Positions 9,108 through 18,204 are shown, numbered from the stretch's first letter. The stretch is 64,000 nt of DNA from Alphaproteobacteria bacterium UBA1908 (GCA_002337525.1 DDGG01000003.1:29935-93934); one strand, 5' to 3'. Translations and numbers: made by a program. The notes: generated by a model from the sequence alone, not told the origin.

Positions 9108-10427
9108 CTAGAAACGGACTTTGGTTCCTAACATAAAGACATGACCGTGATTGTTACCCACACCTTCTGAAATACTGGAAGCACCAGTTGCGCCAGAAGT
9201 TCGGGCTTTTTCTTGAGCCTGTACCCAGCGATCATCTGTTTTAAAGTCAAAATAGTTGGCTTCGGCAAAAACACTCAAGCCCTTTGCCAGCTTATGGTCA
9301 TAGGTTAAAGAAATGACCTTGGCCTTGGCCTTTGGGTTATCCGCTGCAACAATATCTGTTTGGCCAAAATGCTCGATGCGTGTTCCCAATTTACGCTCGC
9401 TGAATTGGTACCCAAGAGCAATTTTGTTCGCTCCAAACGTGTACCCGGCAGCTACCGTATACATTTGACCGGCGTCACGATCTTTAATGGCTTTCAGGAC
9501 CTGGCTTTCTCCATTATCAATGAATTCAAACCCGGCTTCAAAATTACCATAAGTAAGTAACAACCCAAGGGCATAGGACAGACTATTTGAACGCTCTCCA
9601 CTATAGAGTGTCTCTGAAAAACGTCGACCTTCGCTATTAACAGGGCTTGTTCCCCGGCGTCTTATAGGCTGGGATTGACCTGTCAAGACGGTTAAAGAGG
9701 TTTTTACACCAAGCCCTTGAAGATCTGTTTTATAATTAACCCCTAATTCAACATTATTTTTGTCATAGGGATTAATCCCGCTGCTTCGGCTTGAGATGGT
9801 GCGGAGTTTTGCTTCACCTTGTTGTTCACCGTGAGGCGTAAAGCTGACACCTGCCTGAAGACCATAATAGCGGGGCAAAACAAAAGTCACTTTGTTTGAA
9901 TCTTTCTGGATACCAACCATATCCGTTGAACGGTTGACACCTGTTGAAACATTCACAACATTTTTATAGTTGCCATCAAAGCCACCTGTGGAGCCCATCA
10001 CAGAAAATGCACCTGTCGCCATACGATCAGCAACACCTCGATGTCCTCCAACGATCAAGCGCCCATGGCCATTGCGTAACATAATCCAGTTTTCTTCAAC
10101 AGACGTTTTGCCGGCTTCTGTGTTACCTGTAATGCCTATAAATCCTGTATATTCAAGACCTCCCAGAACATCAGCTCTCCCTGAAAATCGGAAATTAAGG
10201 CGAGAATCTTCAACACTGATATGAGATCCTTGTCCTTTACCATTGTTGGCTTCTTTTTTACCCTGATTAAACGAGTAAAATAAGACGTTTGTTTCGCCAC
10301 TGATTTCAAGGCTTGGTCCCCTGGAAGTTTCGGTGCTGTTTTTTGAAACGTCTGATTGTGCTGGAGAGAGAGCTGAAAAAGCTATCAGAAGAGCAAAAGT
10401 GCTTGCACTTGCATAAAAATTTTTCAT
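9108..10427 (-). CDS. Outer-membrane general porin
   Basis: The 439-residue product has a signal peptide (cleavage near residue 24, PAQS), then the alternating beta pattern of a trimeric porin, and ends in Phe (LGTKVRF), the typical BamA-recognised C-terminus. Conserved porin features include LEISGETNVLFY at the start of the barrel and GFIGITGNTEAGKTSVEENWIML, like the loop/strand pair of Gram-negative porin families. It would form a diffusion channel for small solutes. It is monocistronic, bounded by its own terminator and a 332-base upstream gap, which fits an abundantly expressed surface protein. Confidence 0.88.
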   Translation of the reverse strand: MKNFYASASTFALLIAFSALSPAQSDVSKNSTETSRGPSLEISGETNVLFYSFNQGKKEANNGKGQGSHISVEDSRLNFRFSGRADVLGGLEYTGFIGITGNTEAGKTSVEENWIMLRNGHGRLIVGGHRGVADRMATGAFSVMGSTGGFDGNYKNVVNVSTGVNRSTDMVGIQKDSNKVTFVLPRYYGLQAGVSFTPHGEQQGEAKLRTISSRSSGINPYDKNNVELGVNYKTDLQGLGVKTSLTVLTGQSQPIRRRGTSPVNSEGRRFSETLYSGERSNSLSYALGLLLTYGNFEAGFEFIDNGESQVLKAIKDRDAGQMYTVAAGYTFGANKIALGYQFSERKLGTRIEHFGQTDIVAADNPKAKAKVISLTYDHKLAKGLSVFAEANYFDFKTDDRWVQAQEKARTSGATGASSISEGVGNNHGHVFMLGTKVRF

Positions 10428-10759
10428 TTTGTCATCCTTTTTTGAGAAACTCGATTCAAAGTCATATTCTTAAATTGAGGAAAATATGAATTCCCGCTAA
10501 CCGTTATGGCTAGTTACTAACTTTTTAATTCGGAATTATTAATCTTAAAATCTATTCATACAATCAATAAATTTATTTTCAATTTTATTGATAAGAGAAT
10601 GCCCCTAAATCTTTAAAGTGTGACATTCGGGAAACACGACTATATTTATTCTTGATAGATTTTATGTTGAGAAAGTCTTTTATTTTTTCTGTCCTTTTCT
10701 CCCGTAAAGGATTTACGGTATAAGATACAGAATAATGAGTCTGAAATTTTGGTTGTAAT
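10428..10759. other. 332-base divergent intergenic region between porin and puuD-like genes
   Basis: It is AT-rich and must hold the promoters for the porin (minus) and the puuD-like operon (plus). The clearest structure is a perfect 7-bp hairpin or operator-like inverted repeat, CCGTAAA at 10702-10708 and TTTACGG at 10712-10718, 42 bases before the plus-strand start. No ORF or RNA gene is apparent. Confidence 0.5.
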
Positions 10760-11479
10760 ATGAAAAAACCGTATATTGGTGTTAATCTTGACCATGAACC
10801 TGCCGGGGGTTATTCAGATTTCCCCTGGTATGCTCTTCGTCAAAATTATTTTGATGCCATCGAACATGCCGGGGGAATTCCTGTTGGCCTTACCTACCAA
10901 TTTGATCTTATAGAAAGTTATCTGGATTTGATTCAGGGTCTTTTAGTGCCGGGGGGATTCTTTGATATTCACCCTTCTCAATTCGGAGAAGACGAGGTTC
11001 ATGAGACTGTTGTAACAAAAGATCGTCGTACACGTTTTGATTTGGGTATGACGAAAGGCGCTCTTGAAAGAGACATTCCCTTTCTTGGTATTTGTGCGGG
11101 GGAGCAACTTTTAAATGTGGTGCGGGGTGGGAGTCTTATTCAACATATTCCTGATACAATTCCTGATGCATTGGAACATGAACAAAAAACGCCCAGAGAT
11201 CAGCCAACACATTCTATTGAAATCGTTCCAGGCACCCTGCTTCATGAGATAGCTGGCAGCACACAGGCAATGGTTAATAGCACACATCATCAGGCTGTTC
11301 GACACGCAGGAGAGAATCTTGTTATTAATGCCCGGGCACCGGATGGAGTGATTGAAGGTATTGAAGACCCTTCCCTGCGTTTCTGTCTGGGAGTTGAGTG
11401 GCATCCTGAATATGAATCTACAGATCTTGATCGTCGCATTTTTAAACGATTTATTCAGGAAGCCTCTACGTGTCGATAG
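10760..11479 (+). CDS. Class I glutamine amidotransferase of the peptidase C26 (PuuD-like) family
   Basis: The 239-residue protein has the C26 layout: an N-terminal LDHEPAG segment, a LLVPGG oxyanion strand, the nucleophile elbow GICAGEQ with Cys112, and the catalytic His-Glu near the C-terminus (GVEWHPEYE). This family hydrolyses gamma-glutamyl amide bonds, PuuD acting on gamma-glutamyl-GABA in putrescine breakdown. No other putrescine genes are nearby, so the substrate is open. It overlaps the next gene by 10 bases and heads a three-gene plus-strand run (pseudouridine synthase, ubiG). Confidence 0.85.
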   Translation: MKKPYIGVNLDHEPAGGYSDFPWYALRQNYFDAIEHAGGIPVGLTYQFDLIESYLDLIQGLLVPGGFFDIHPSQFGEDEVHETVVTKDRRTRFDLGMTKGALERDIPFLGICAGEQLLNVVRGGSLIQHIPDTIPDALEHEQKTPRDQPTHSIEIVPGTLLHEIAGSTQAMVNSTHHQAVRHAGENLVINARAPDGVIEGIEDPSLRFCLGVEWHPEYESTDLDRRIFKRFIQEASTCR

Positions 11480-12231
11480 CACCTTTAAAAGAACGTATTG
11501 CAAAAGTAATGGCCCGGTCAGGACTATGCTCCAGGCGAGAAGCAGAGAAATGGATCCTGGAGGGACGTGTCCATTTAAATGGAATTCTTCTGGAGTCACC
11601 TGCTGTTACAGTTGGGTTAGAAGATAATATTTGTGTCGATGGCAGACCTCTTGCTAAAAAGGAAGGTGCAAAGCTTTGGGCTTATCATAAACCTGCCGGG
11701 CTTTTAACAACCCACCATGATCCAGAGGGTCGTCCAACATTGTTTGAAACGTTACCGCCGGAATTAGGTCGAGTTATTTCTGTGGGACGTCTTGATCAGA
11801 ATTCAGAAGGGCTATTGCTGCTTACAAATGATGGAGACCTTGCTCGTTTTCTGGAGTTGCCGCGAAACAGACTTGCGCGTGTTTATAAGGTTCGGGTTTA
11901 CGGTAAAGTGGCCCCGGTAAAACTTTTATCCCTAAAAAATGGTATTGAGGTGGATGGTATGCACTATGGGCCTGTTCAGGCAGAATTGCTTTCCCAAAAA
12001 ACAACCAATGCCTGGGTTTCTGTCAAAATTCGAGAAGGAAAGAATCGTGAGGTTCGCAAAATTATGGCGCATCTCGGATACCCTGTTAACAGGTTGATTC
12101 GTACACGATATGGTCCTTTTACTTTGGAAAACCTGCTGCCAGGTGAAATTGAGCCTTTGTCTCTTGAGACTTTGGGGAATCTTGGATTATTACCCCCAAA
12201 ACTGTCCTTAAAAAATCAGAATGAAATATGA
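11470..12231 (+). CDS. rluB: Ribosomal large-subunit pseudouridine synthase, RluB/RsuA family
   Basis: The 253-residue protein starts with GTG inside the previous gene. An S4 RNA-binding domain occupies residues 7-55 (RIAKVMARSGLCSRREAEKW). The catalytic domain carries the family signature GRLDQNSEGLLLLTNDG with the catalytic Asp. RluB isomerises a uridine of 23S rRNA (U2605 in E. coli). The sister proteins RluE/RluF and RsuA have the same motifs, so the exact site is inferred. It is coupled on both sides: 10-base overlap upstream and ATGA overlap with ubiG. Confidence 0.85.
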   Translation: MSIAPLKERIAKVMARSGLCSRREAEKWILEGRVHLNGILLESPAVTVGLEDNICVDGRPLAKKEGAKLWAYHKPAGLLTTHHDPEGRPTLFETLPPELGRVISVGRLDQNSEGLLLLTNDGDLARFLELPRNRLARVYKVRVYGKVAPVKLLSLKNGIEVDGMHYGPVQAELLSQKTTNAWVSVKIREGKNREVRKIMAHLGYPVNRLIRTRYGPFTLENLLPGEIEPLSLETLGNLGLLPPKLSLKNQNEI

Positions 12232-12968
12232 TAGGAAAAAGATTCATGACATCCTCAACAGTTGATGAAGAAAATTTACGGGAATTCACAAGTCGTGCTG
12301 ATCAATGGTGGGATCTTGAGGGAGCTTTTAAACCATTGCATGACCTCAATCCAGTCCGTATAGACTTTATCCTTTCAGAGATTTCAAAGGCTTTTAATCT
12401 GGAGAGTAAGGCTTTCGAGACCCTTTCGATTCTGGATGTTGGGTGTGGAGGGGGTCTTGTAACAGAGCCTCTTGCGCGTACAGGGGCTGTTATTACGGGC
12501 CTGGATGCGGGAGTTGAAAACATTACTGTGGCAGAATCTCATGCTAGAGAAGAGGGCCTTGATATACAGTATGTCTGCTCTCCTCTTGAGTCCTTTTTCC
12601 CCGACAAACTATTTGATGTTGTTATTGCCCTGGAAATTGTAGAGCATGTAAGCTGTGTCGATACTTTCATCACAAACTGTTTTCGCGTTTTAAAGCCTAA
12701 CGGTATAGTGATTTTCAGTACCCTTAACCGCACAGCAAAATCTTTTGTGCTTGGCATTGTTGCTGCCGAATATATCCTGAGATGGGTCCCTCGTGGGACG
12801 CATTCCTGGGAACAATTCTTAAAGCCTTCAGAATTAGCACGTTCAGCACGTTATGCCGGTGGAACTCCTAAAACATTAAAGGGAATGGCATACCATCCCT
12901 TCTTGAAACGATGGTCTTTATCAGACAATTGTGAGGTGAATTACTTTTTTGTCACACAGAAAAAATAA
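12228..12968 (+). CDS. ubiG: Ubiquinone biosynthesis O-methyltransferase UbiG
   Basis: UbiG performs both O-methylations of ubiquinone synthesis, using SAM. The 246-residue product has the UbiG N-terminus (E..EF...A..WWD..G.F.PLH.LNP.R), the SAM-binding LDVGCGGG motif, and IVEHV and LNRTAKSF segments typical of this family. Two starts are possible: ATG at 12228, overlapping the previous stop as ATGA, or ATG at 12246, which has AGGAAAAAG just upstream and gives the usual N-terminus. It implies an aerobic ubiquinone-based respiratory chain. Confidence 0.93.
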   Translation: MIGKRFMTSSTVDEENLREFTSRADQWWDLEGAFKPLHDLNPVRIDFILSEISKAFNLESKAFETLSILDVGCGGGLVTEPLARTGAVITGLDAGVENITVAESHAREEGLDIQYVCSPLESFFPDKLFDVVIALEIVEHVSCVDTFITNCFRVLKPNGIVIFSTLNRTAKSFVLGIVAAEYILRWVPRGTHSWEQFLKPSELARSARYAGGTPKTLKGMAYHPFLKRWSLSDNCEVNYFFVTQKK

Positions 12969-13009
12969 CTTTTATTTTTGATCTGTCGTAATACCGAAGG
13001 TGAAACTGT

Positions 13010-13170
13010 CATCGTGACAAGATATGACTATTTCCTCGTCGTCGTGAGGAGACCGCAGGTCGACGTGACGACCCAGTCCTTGAAAGGCAGGGACTTTTCA
13101 CAGAAGTATTCTGGATTCTTCTCTCGTTTTGCTCCTTCTGAATGACGCGATGGGGACGTCATTCAGAAGG
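13010..13170. repeat. Intergenic palindromic repeat cluster
   Basis: Two adjacent palindromic units fill the gap after ubiG. The first (13034-13080) has a GTGAGGAGACCGCAGG core with CGTCG/CGACG arms, and from memory resembles the dispersed GTCATTGCGAGGAG-type elements seen in many bacteria. The second is a perfect 14-bp inverted repeat (13134-13147 and 13157-13170, 9-base spacer) whose arm contains GAATGACG. Its right arm overlaps the last bases and stop codon of metQ. It may also serve as a transcription end for one or both converging genes, although no T-run follows. Confidence 0.6.
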
Positions 13171-13968
13171 CGGTGTTTTAACTTCCCATGCTGCAAGGAC
13201 GGCTCCTTTAAATCTTTTCTCAATAAAAGTCTTTGTAGGCTCAGATTGATAGAGTTTTTTAAAAGTTTTGAGAGCTTTCCTGTTCTTGTCTTTTGTTCGA
13301 ACAACAATGATATTGGTATAAGGAGAGTCTTTATTTTCCCTGGCAAGGGCCGTTGAGGGATCCAGACCTGCAACAAGAACCCAGTCTGTATTAATGACAG
13401 CAATATCGACATCTTCTAAAGATCTTGGAAGTTGAGGGGCTTCAACCTCAACGATCTTAAGATGTTTTGGATTTTCAATGATGTCGGTTACCATTGCCTC
13501 TGATCCCACGCCTTCTTTAAGTTTCAGGATGCCAAGGTCTTGTAGAACAAGCAAAGCCCGGCCCCCATTGGTGGGATCGTTAGGAATTGCAACCTTTCCT
13601 GTCCTTGGAACATCGTCAAGGGACTTGTATTTGAGGGAATAAACCCCCATTGGTAATAAAATGGTTTTCCCAAAATCCGTAAAGTCAAAACCACGAGTGG
13701 CTTTTTGGCTCTCGAGAAAAGGCCTGTGTTGATAAATATTAAGATCAATCTCACCTTCTGCAAGAGCAATGTTAGGCAAAATAAAATCATTAAATTCAAT
13801 AAATTCCAGTTCTAGATCTTTCTTTGAGGCTCTCTCTTTAAGATCTTGAAGAATGTCGATATGAGGCCCAGCTGTTACACCAATTTTGAGTTTATCGGCA
13901 GCATTAAGATGAAAGGGGCTTCCCGTGATGAATAAAAATCCCAAAAGTATTTTATAAATTATTTTCAT
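13159..13968 (-). CDS. metQ: Methionine ABC transporter substrate-binding protein
   Basis: The 269-residue product is a NlpA/MetQ family periplasmic binding protein (KLKIGVTAGPHIDILQDLK near the mature N-terminus; later INTDWVLVAG). It delivers D/L-methionine to MetNI. The signal peptide ends in LNAADK and has no lipobox cysteine, unlike many MetQ lipoproteins, so it may be a soluble periplasmic protein. It is the last gene of metN-metI-metQ, two bases after metI. Its 3' end lies inside a perfect palindrome. Confidence 0.93.
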   Translation of the reverse strand: MKIIYKILLGFLFITGSPFHLNAADKLKIGVTAGPHIDILQDLKERASKKDLELEFIEFNDFILPNIALAEGEIDLNIYQHRPFLESQKATRGFDFTDFGKTILLPMGVYSLKYKSLDDVPRTGKVAIPNDPTNGGRALLVLQDLGILKLKEGVGSEAMVTDIIENPKHLKIVEVEAPQLPRSLEDVDIAVINTDWVLVAGLDPSTALARENKDSPYTNIIVVRTKDKNRKALKTFKKLYQSEPTKTFIEKRFKGAVLAAWEVKTPPSE

Positions 13969-13970
13969 TT

Positions 13971-14609
13971 CTATTTCTCCAGTCTTCGTGCGAGCCAGTC
14001 TCCCGACATTTGTATGCCTTGTACCATGGTAATCAGGATTAAAACAATCTGGAAAACAACATCGGTTTGATAGCGTTGATACCCGTAACGAATAGCAAGA
14101 TCTCCAAGGCCTCCACCACCAACAGCACCTGCCATTGCCGAAAAGCCAATTAAACTAATGATAACAAGAGTCATTCCTCCAATGAGTGAGGGAAGGCATT
14201 CGGGTAAAAGGACTTTAAGGATAATTTGAAGACGACTGGCCCCCATTGACAAGGCCGCTTCAATAAGGCCTTTAGGGACAGTTTTTAAGGACTCTTCTCC
14301 CACACGTGCAATCAACATAATGGCTGCAATACTTAAAGGAACACAGGCTGCTGTGGTTCCAATACTGGATCCGGAGATTAACCTGGTGAGTGGAATCAAT
14401 GCGATAATAAGAATAATATAGGGGACCGACCGTACGGCATTCACAATAAAGCCAGCAATTTTATTGAAAACAGGGTTTTCATAAAGCCCTTTATTGTCGC
14501 TTGAAAAAAGGAGAACAGCAAGGGGAAGGCCTATCAAAAGTCCCACAACTGTTGAAACGATAATCATGACTAGTGTTTGAAAAGTGGCCTCAATAAGAAG
14601 TGTTATCAT
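13971..14609 (-). CDS. metI: Methionine ABC transporter permease
   Basis: The 212-residue inner-membrane protein has five or so hydrophobic segments. The EAA-loop, which contacts the ATPase, is visible (EAALSMGASRLQIILKVLLPE). The GAVGGGGLGDLAIRYGYQRY segment is diagnostic of MetI. It starts with an ATG overlapping the metN stop (ATGA) and is followed at once by metQ. It forms the channel of the MetNIQ methionine importer, which suits a host-dependent cell drawing amino acids from its host. Confidence 0.95.
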   Translation of the reverse strand: MITLLIEATFQTLVMIIVSTVVGLLIGLPLAVLLFSSDNKGLYENPVFNKIAGFIVNAVRSVPYIILIIALIPLTRLISGSSIGTTAACVPLSIAAIMLIARVGEESLKTVPKGLIEAALSMGASRLQIILKVLLPECLPSLIGGMTLVIISLIGFSAMAGAVGGGGLGDLAIRYGYQRYQTDVVFQIVLILITMVQGIQMSGDWLARRLEK

Positions 14610-15646
14610 GCTAAATATCCCAAAAGTTCAACATTAATCTGGCGTGCTTCAAGATAGGATTTAACCTGTGAGCAGGTCTCTTTTTCGTGAGGCACTGTAA
14701 TAACCAAAGTGCCATAGGTCGAATGACCCAGGTGGTCAAGAGCTCCTCCTGCGATACTGACTGAAATGCCCAGTTCCTGCGCAAGGTCTGAAATGACAGG
14801 TTTTTGTGAGTTACGTCCTGAAAAAACAAGCCGAAAAGCAACTTCAGAAGTTTTTGATGAGGCATTTTCGGAAAGACGTTCTTTTATGATTTGTGGAACA
14901 CGGCTGTTAAAAAGGGATTGAACATAATCACGCGTTAAGGCTGTTTTGGGAGAGGAGAAAACAGATTCAACATTGCCGGATTCAAGAATTTCTCCTTTTT
15001 CCATGACGGCAACATGCGTACAAATGTCTCGTACAATTGACAGGTCATGAGTAATAAAGACAATCGTTAACCCAAGGGTCTGATTTAATGTCATTAAAAG
15101 TGATAGAATATCTTTAGATGTTTTTGGGTCCAATGCCGAGGTCGGTTCATCACAAAGAAGGACTTTTGTTTCAAGTGCAAGCGCTCTTGCAATGGCGACC
15201 CGCTGGGCTTGACCGCCACTTAACTGTGAAGGGTAAGCCTGTTCTTTTTCTGACAGGCCAACAATATTAAGGCACTTGCGGGCCTTGCTAAGAGATTCTT
15301 GTTGAGAATGTTTGAAGAATTCCAGAGGTAGGAGAACATTCTCCAGGGCTGTTCTTCTTTTAAGGAGCTGAAAGTTTTGAAAAATCATTCCCATGTCATG
15401 GCGTGCTTGGCGCAAGTCTTTTTGAGATAAGGACATTAAATCTTTTTTTTGGAAGAAAACGCGACCTGTATCAGCTCTTTCAAGTCCGTTAAGACACCGT
15501 AATAAAGTACTTTTGCCGGCACCACTTCGCCCAATGATACCATAGATTGATCCTTGAGGGATAGCAAGTGACACATCATTAAGTACTTTAGTTTTTTGGT
15601 GGTGAGATATAAATGTTTTTGAAAGAGAATCCACCTGAATAAACAT
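14606..15646 (-). CDS. metN: Methionine ABC transporter ATPase
   Basis: The 346-residue protein carries a Walker A (GRSGAGKST), ABC signature (LSGGQAQRVAIARAL), Walker B (LLCDEPTSALDP) and H-loop. Residues about 265-340 form a C-terminal NIL (ACT-like) domain, the methionine sensor that causes transinhibition in MetN. It is the first gene of metNIQ. I looked for a SAM riboswitch or MetJ-type box upstream and saw neither; a perfect 7-bp inverted repeat lies 75-93 bases upstream. Confidence 0.95.
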   Translation of the reverse strand: MFIQVDSLSKTFISHHQKTKVLNDVSLAIPQGSIYGIIGRSGAGKSTLLRCLNGLERADTGRVFFQKKDLMSLSQKDLRQARHDMGMIFQNFQLLKRRTALENVLLPLEFFKHSQQESLSKARKCLNIVGLSEKEQAYPSQLSGGQAQRVAIARALALETKVLLCDEPTSALDPKTSKDILSLLMTLNQTLGLTIVFITHDLSIVRDICTHVAVMEKGEILESGNVESVFSSPKTALTRDYVQSLFNSRVPQIIKERLSENASSKTSEVAFRLVFSGRNSQKPVISDLAQELGISVSIAGGALDHLGHSTYGTLVITVPHEKETCSQVKSYLEARQINVELLGYLA

Positions 15647-15720
15647 AAATAAAGCCCTTACTTTTTAGGATAATGCCAAAAGATTTTCTTTCCCCTAATG
15701 ACAAAAATAATGCGTGATTT

Positions 15721-15739
15721 TCTATAGTCCCTCTATAGA
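15721..15739. promoter_or_regulatory. Perfect inverted repeat upstream of metN
   Basis: TCTATAG and CTATAGA form a perfect 7-bp dyad with a TCCCT spacer, 75 bases before metN and 47 bases beyond the stop of the cyclase gene. Its size suits a dimeric repressor operator. The role is inferred. Confidence 0.35.
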
Positions 15740-15785
15740 GAAAGAAAGATAAATTATATTGATCCAGGAAAGCATTCGCCAACAA

Positions 15786-18059
15786 CTATTTTGTCGTAAG
15801 GTGAAAAACGCCATCCCAGTCCCGAGCAGGAGGGGACTTTTTGAAGTATTCACAGCGTTCAATATACATTTTAGCAACAGGGTCACCTGATTTTTTCTCA
15901 AGAACTTCTTTATACAGCTTTATGGCATCATCCCAGTTCTGATTCAAGTAGGATTGAAATGCATATTGCGTTAATTGACTCCATTCTCGCTCAAGGGCCG
16001 TTGCAGCAAAATCAGGGTCGTCTGAAAGTTTTGCAATGAGTTCGTAAATGCGAATACCTTTTTCGCGCCCTTTGACGGCAACAATATCGAGCGGACGGCA
16101 TAAATAAAGGTCCATAATTTCTTGATGGACAGATTCACTGACAATAATTTCTGTTTTATAAATTTTATTTGCGCCTTCAAGACGCGATGCCAGATTTACA
16201 CTATCACCAATAACGGTGTAATTCATACGGTCATCAGATCCTACATTACCTACAATTACTTCACCGTAATGAAGGCCAAATCGAGTTGGGAAGGGAACTT
16301 TTCCTTTTTTAGTCCAGTCTTCATTAAGAATTTTCAGTCGTCTTGAACATGTTAAGGCAGCCTGGCAGGCGTTAATAACCAGACGGGAATCTTCTTCAGG
16401 GGCTCCCCAAAAAGCCATGATTGCATCCCCAATGTATTTATCAATAGTACCTTTATGATCCAGAATAATACCACTCATGGCACTTAAGTAATCAGAAAGG
16501 TGATTCATCAAACTGTCCGAGTCCATGCTTTCTGAAATTGATGTGAAGCTTTCAATGTCAGTAAACATAATAGCCAGATTGCGGCGTTCTCCCCCTAATT
16601 TGGCTTCAACACCTGACTGGATAAGAGACCTGACAAGGGCTTTTGGAACAAACTTGCTAAAGGAGGCAAGGCCTTCTTTCATAAGGGAGAGAGCTTCTTC
16701 TATATCTGCAATTTCTTCCAAAGAGGACTTTGACATTTCTTCGTGTTCAATATCCAGGTCTCGAATACGCCGCATTTGAACAGCGAGTGTTTCAATAGGG
16801 TAAGATATTTTATGAGAGAAAATGACCAATACAATTGTTGCCAGAATCAGAATAAAGATAGAAATTAGCATGACATCACGACTTGTTTCGCGAATTGGTC
16901 CCACAAAATCATCGGATGGCGCAATCATTCCCAGGATCCATCCTTGAGAGAAATTCCCAATAAAATTAGAAAAATAGGCAATATATTCTATGTCATCATA
17001 AATATAGGTGAATTGGGGTGTTTTTTTAGAATGGTAAATTTCGTAGGCCTTGGCCAAATTGCCTTCCTCATGAAGGTCTGTGATTTTTGCGAGTCGGATA
17101 TTGGTTATACTTTTATCGTTTTGGTTAGAGTCATCCGAGATAAAAATCTTTTCATAATCAGGGAAAGCAACTAATTCTCCTGATTTATTCAGAATAAAGT
17201 TTAATCCAGATCGGCTGGCTTTCTGACGTGCCAGAAGATAAGAGATACTTTCAATGGAAATATCACAGGAAATAGCCCCATAGAAATTGCCTTCGCTATC
17301 AAAAATTGGCGTGGACGCTGTTAATGTGAAACGGCGAGCAAACCAATCCGGGTAAATATCAGACCAATTTGGTTTTTTAAGCTTCTTGGTTCTGATATAC
17401 CAATCCCTTTCTCTGTTATCATATTGAAGCTCTTTGGGAATAGAGGGGCGATATTCGCGGTCCAGTTCATGACCATCTTTGTCAAGGTATGCGCGATATT
17501 CAACATAGGTGGGACCAGAATTTGAAATTACTTCCAGAACAAAAGTACTTCCATGCGGTAAGGGTTTGTCAGGAATATAGCTGAATACCCTTTTTTCTGG
17601 TAAGGGGGCAACAGAAACAAAATTGCCGTGCTCATCAGAAGCCATAAATAAAGTACTTTGTGGTAGGGACTGAAGGGAACCAATTAAAAAATTGCGTAAG
17701 ACCTGGCTTTCAAGAATAGACCCTGCATAATCTTTTTTTACCCAGGCCCCTATTGATGTCAGGGACATGGCGGGTTCAAAATAGCGGGACGCATCGTCCA
17801 TAATTGTTTTTTGGGTTTTATTAATAAGATCGAGCGATGTAATTTCCATTACAGACTCAATATTAAAATGAGTGTATGTTGTTGTAAAAATTGTTGAAAG
17901 AGAGAGCATCCCAACAAAAACACTTAAAATAGCAAAACGAATCTTACGTTTTCTATTGATGAACCTGGAAAAAATATTTTTCTTTTTTGTTTCTGTGCTC
18001 AATGTTAAAAAAACCTTTTTGGTTTTTAGAGTTAACTCCCTAATAAAGCAGTGTAGCAC
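15786..18059 (-). CDS. Membrane-bound class III adenylate/guanylate cyclase with periplasmic Cache-like sensor
   Basis: The 757-residue receptor cyclase has TM1 near residues 41-63, a periplasmic double-Cache-like domain (about 65-390; EYRPSIPKELQYDNRERDWY and FYGAISCDISIES motifs), TM2 near 391-412 and a HAMP-like linker. A class III catalytic domain follows at about 490-665. Metal-binding Asp residues appear in MFTDIESF (near 500) and GDAIMAFWG (near 543), and GEVIVGNVGSDDRMNYTVIGD is conserved. A short C-terminal TPR-like helical tail follows (YLNQNWDDAIKLYKEVL). It would make cAMP or cGMP in response to a periplasmic ligand; substrate choice cannot be read with certainty. No effector gene is adjacent. 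Confidence 0.9.
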   Translation of the reverse strand: MLHCFIRELTLKTKKVFLTLSTETKKKNIFSRFINRKRKIRFAILSVFVGMLSLSTIFTTTYTHFNIESVMEITSLDLINKTQKTIMDDASRYFEPAMSLTSIGAWVKKDYAGSILESQVLRNFLIGSLQSLPQSTLFMASDEHGNFVSVAPLPEKRVFSYIPDKPLPHGSTFVLEVISNSGPTYVEYRAYLDKDGHELDREYRPSIPKELQYDNRERDWYIRTKKLKKPNWSDIYPDWFARRFTLTASTPIFDSEGNFYGAISCDISIESISYLLARQKASRSGLNFILNKSGELVAFPDYEKIFISDDSNQNDKSITNIRLAKITDLHEEGNLAKAYEIYHSKKTPQFTYIYDDIEYIAYFSNFIGNFSQGWILGMIAPSDDFVGPIRETSRDVMLISIFILILATIVLVIFSHKISYPIETLAVQMRRIRDLDIEHEEMSKSSLEEIADIEEALSLMKEGLASFSKFVPKALVRSLIQSGVEAKLGGERRNLAIMFTDIESFTSISESMDSDSLMNHLSDYLSAMSGIILDHKGTIDKYIGDAIMAFWGAPEEDSRLVINACQAALTCSRRLKILNEDWTKKGKVPFPTRFGLHYGEVIVGNVGSDDRMNYTVIGDSVNLASRLEGANKIYKTEIIVSESVHQEIMDLYLCRPLDIVAVKGREKGIRIYELIAKLSDDPDFAATALEREWSQLTQYAFQSYLNQNWDDAIKLYKEVLEKKSGDPVAKMYIERCEYFKKSPPARDWDGVFHLTTK

Positions 18060-18162
18060 AGAGAAAATTCTTGAAAAAGAAAGAAGGTTAGGAAAAATAT
18101 TTTTTTAGATTTTTTTTCTGTATATTCAAAGAAATGGACAGGTGTACTCATAACAACAGGGA

Positions 18163-18204
18163 GAGAAGAGGCTCTCCTTTAAAGACAGAAGAGCCTCTCT
18201 CTTT
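18163..18204 (-). terminator. Hairpin at the end of the arn operon
   Basis: AGAGGCTC (18167-18174) pairs with GAGCCTCT (18191-18198) in an 8-bp perfect stem extended by GAGA/TCTC. It lies just past the arnA stop. The T-rich flank (TCTCTTTTG) is on the plus strand rather than the minus, so termination of the arn transcript is plausible but not certain. Confidence 0.5.

Noticed and set aside
11111..11599. 162-codon minus-strand ORF opposite the puuD-like and rluB genes
   Set aside because: It lies wholly antisense to two clear genes and its translation has no protein-like features.
15647..15720. Possible SAM riboswitch upstream of metN
   Set aside because: The leader is too short and lacks the conserved core of SAM-I or SAM-II; nothing beyond a simple dyad is visible.
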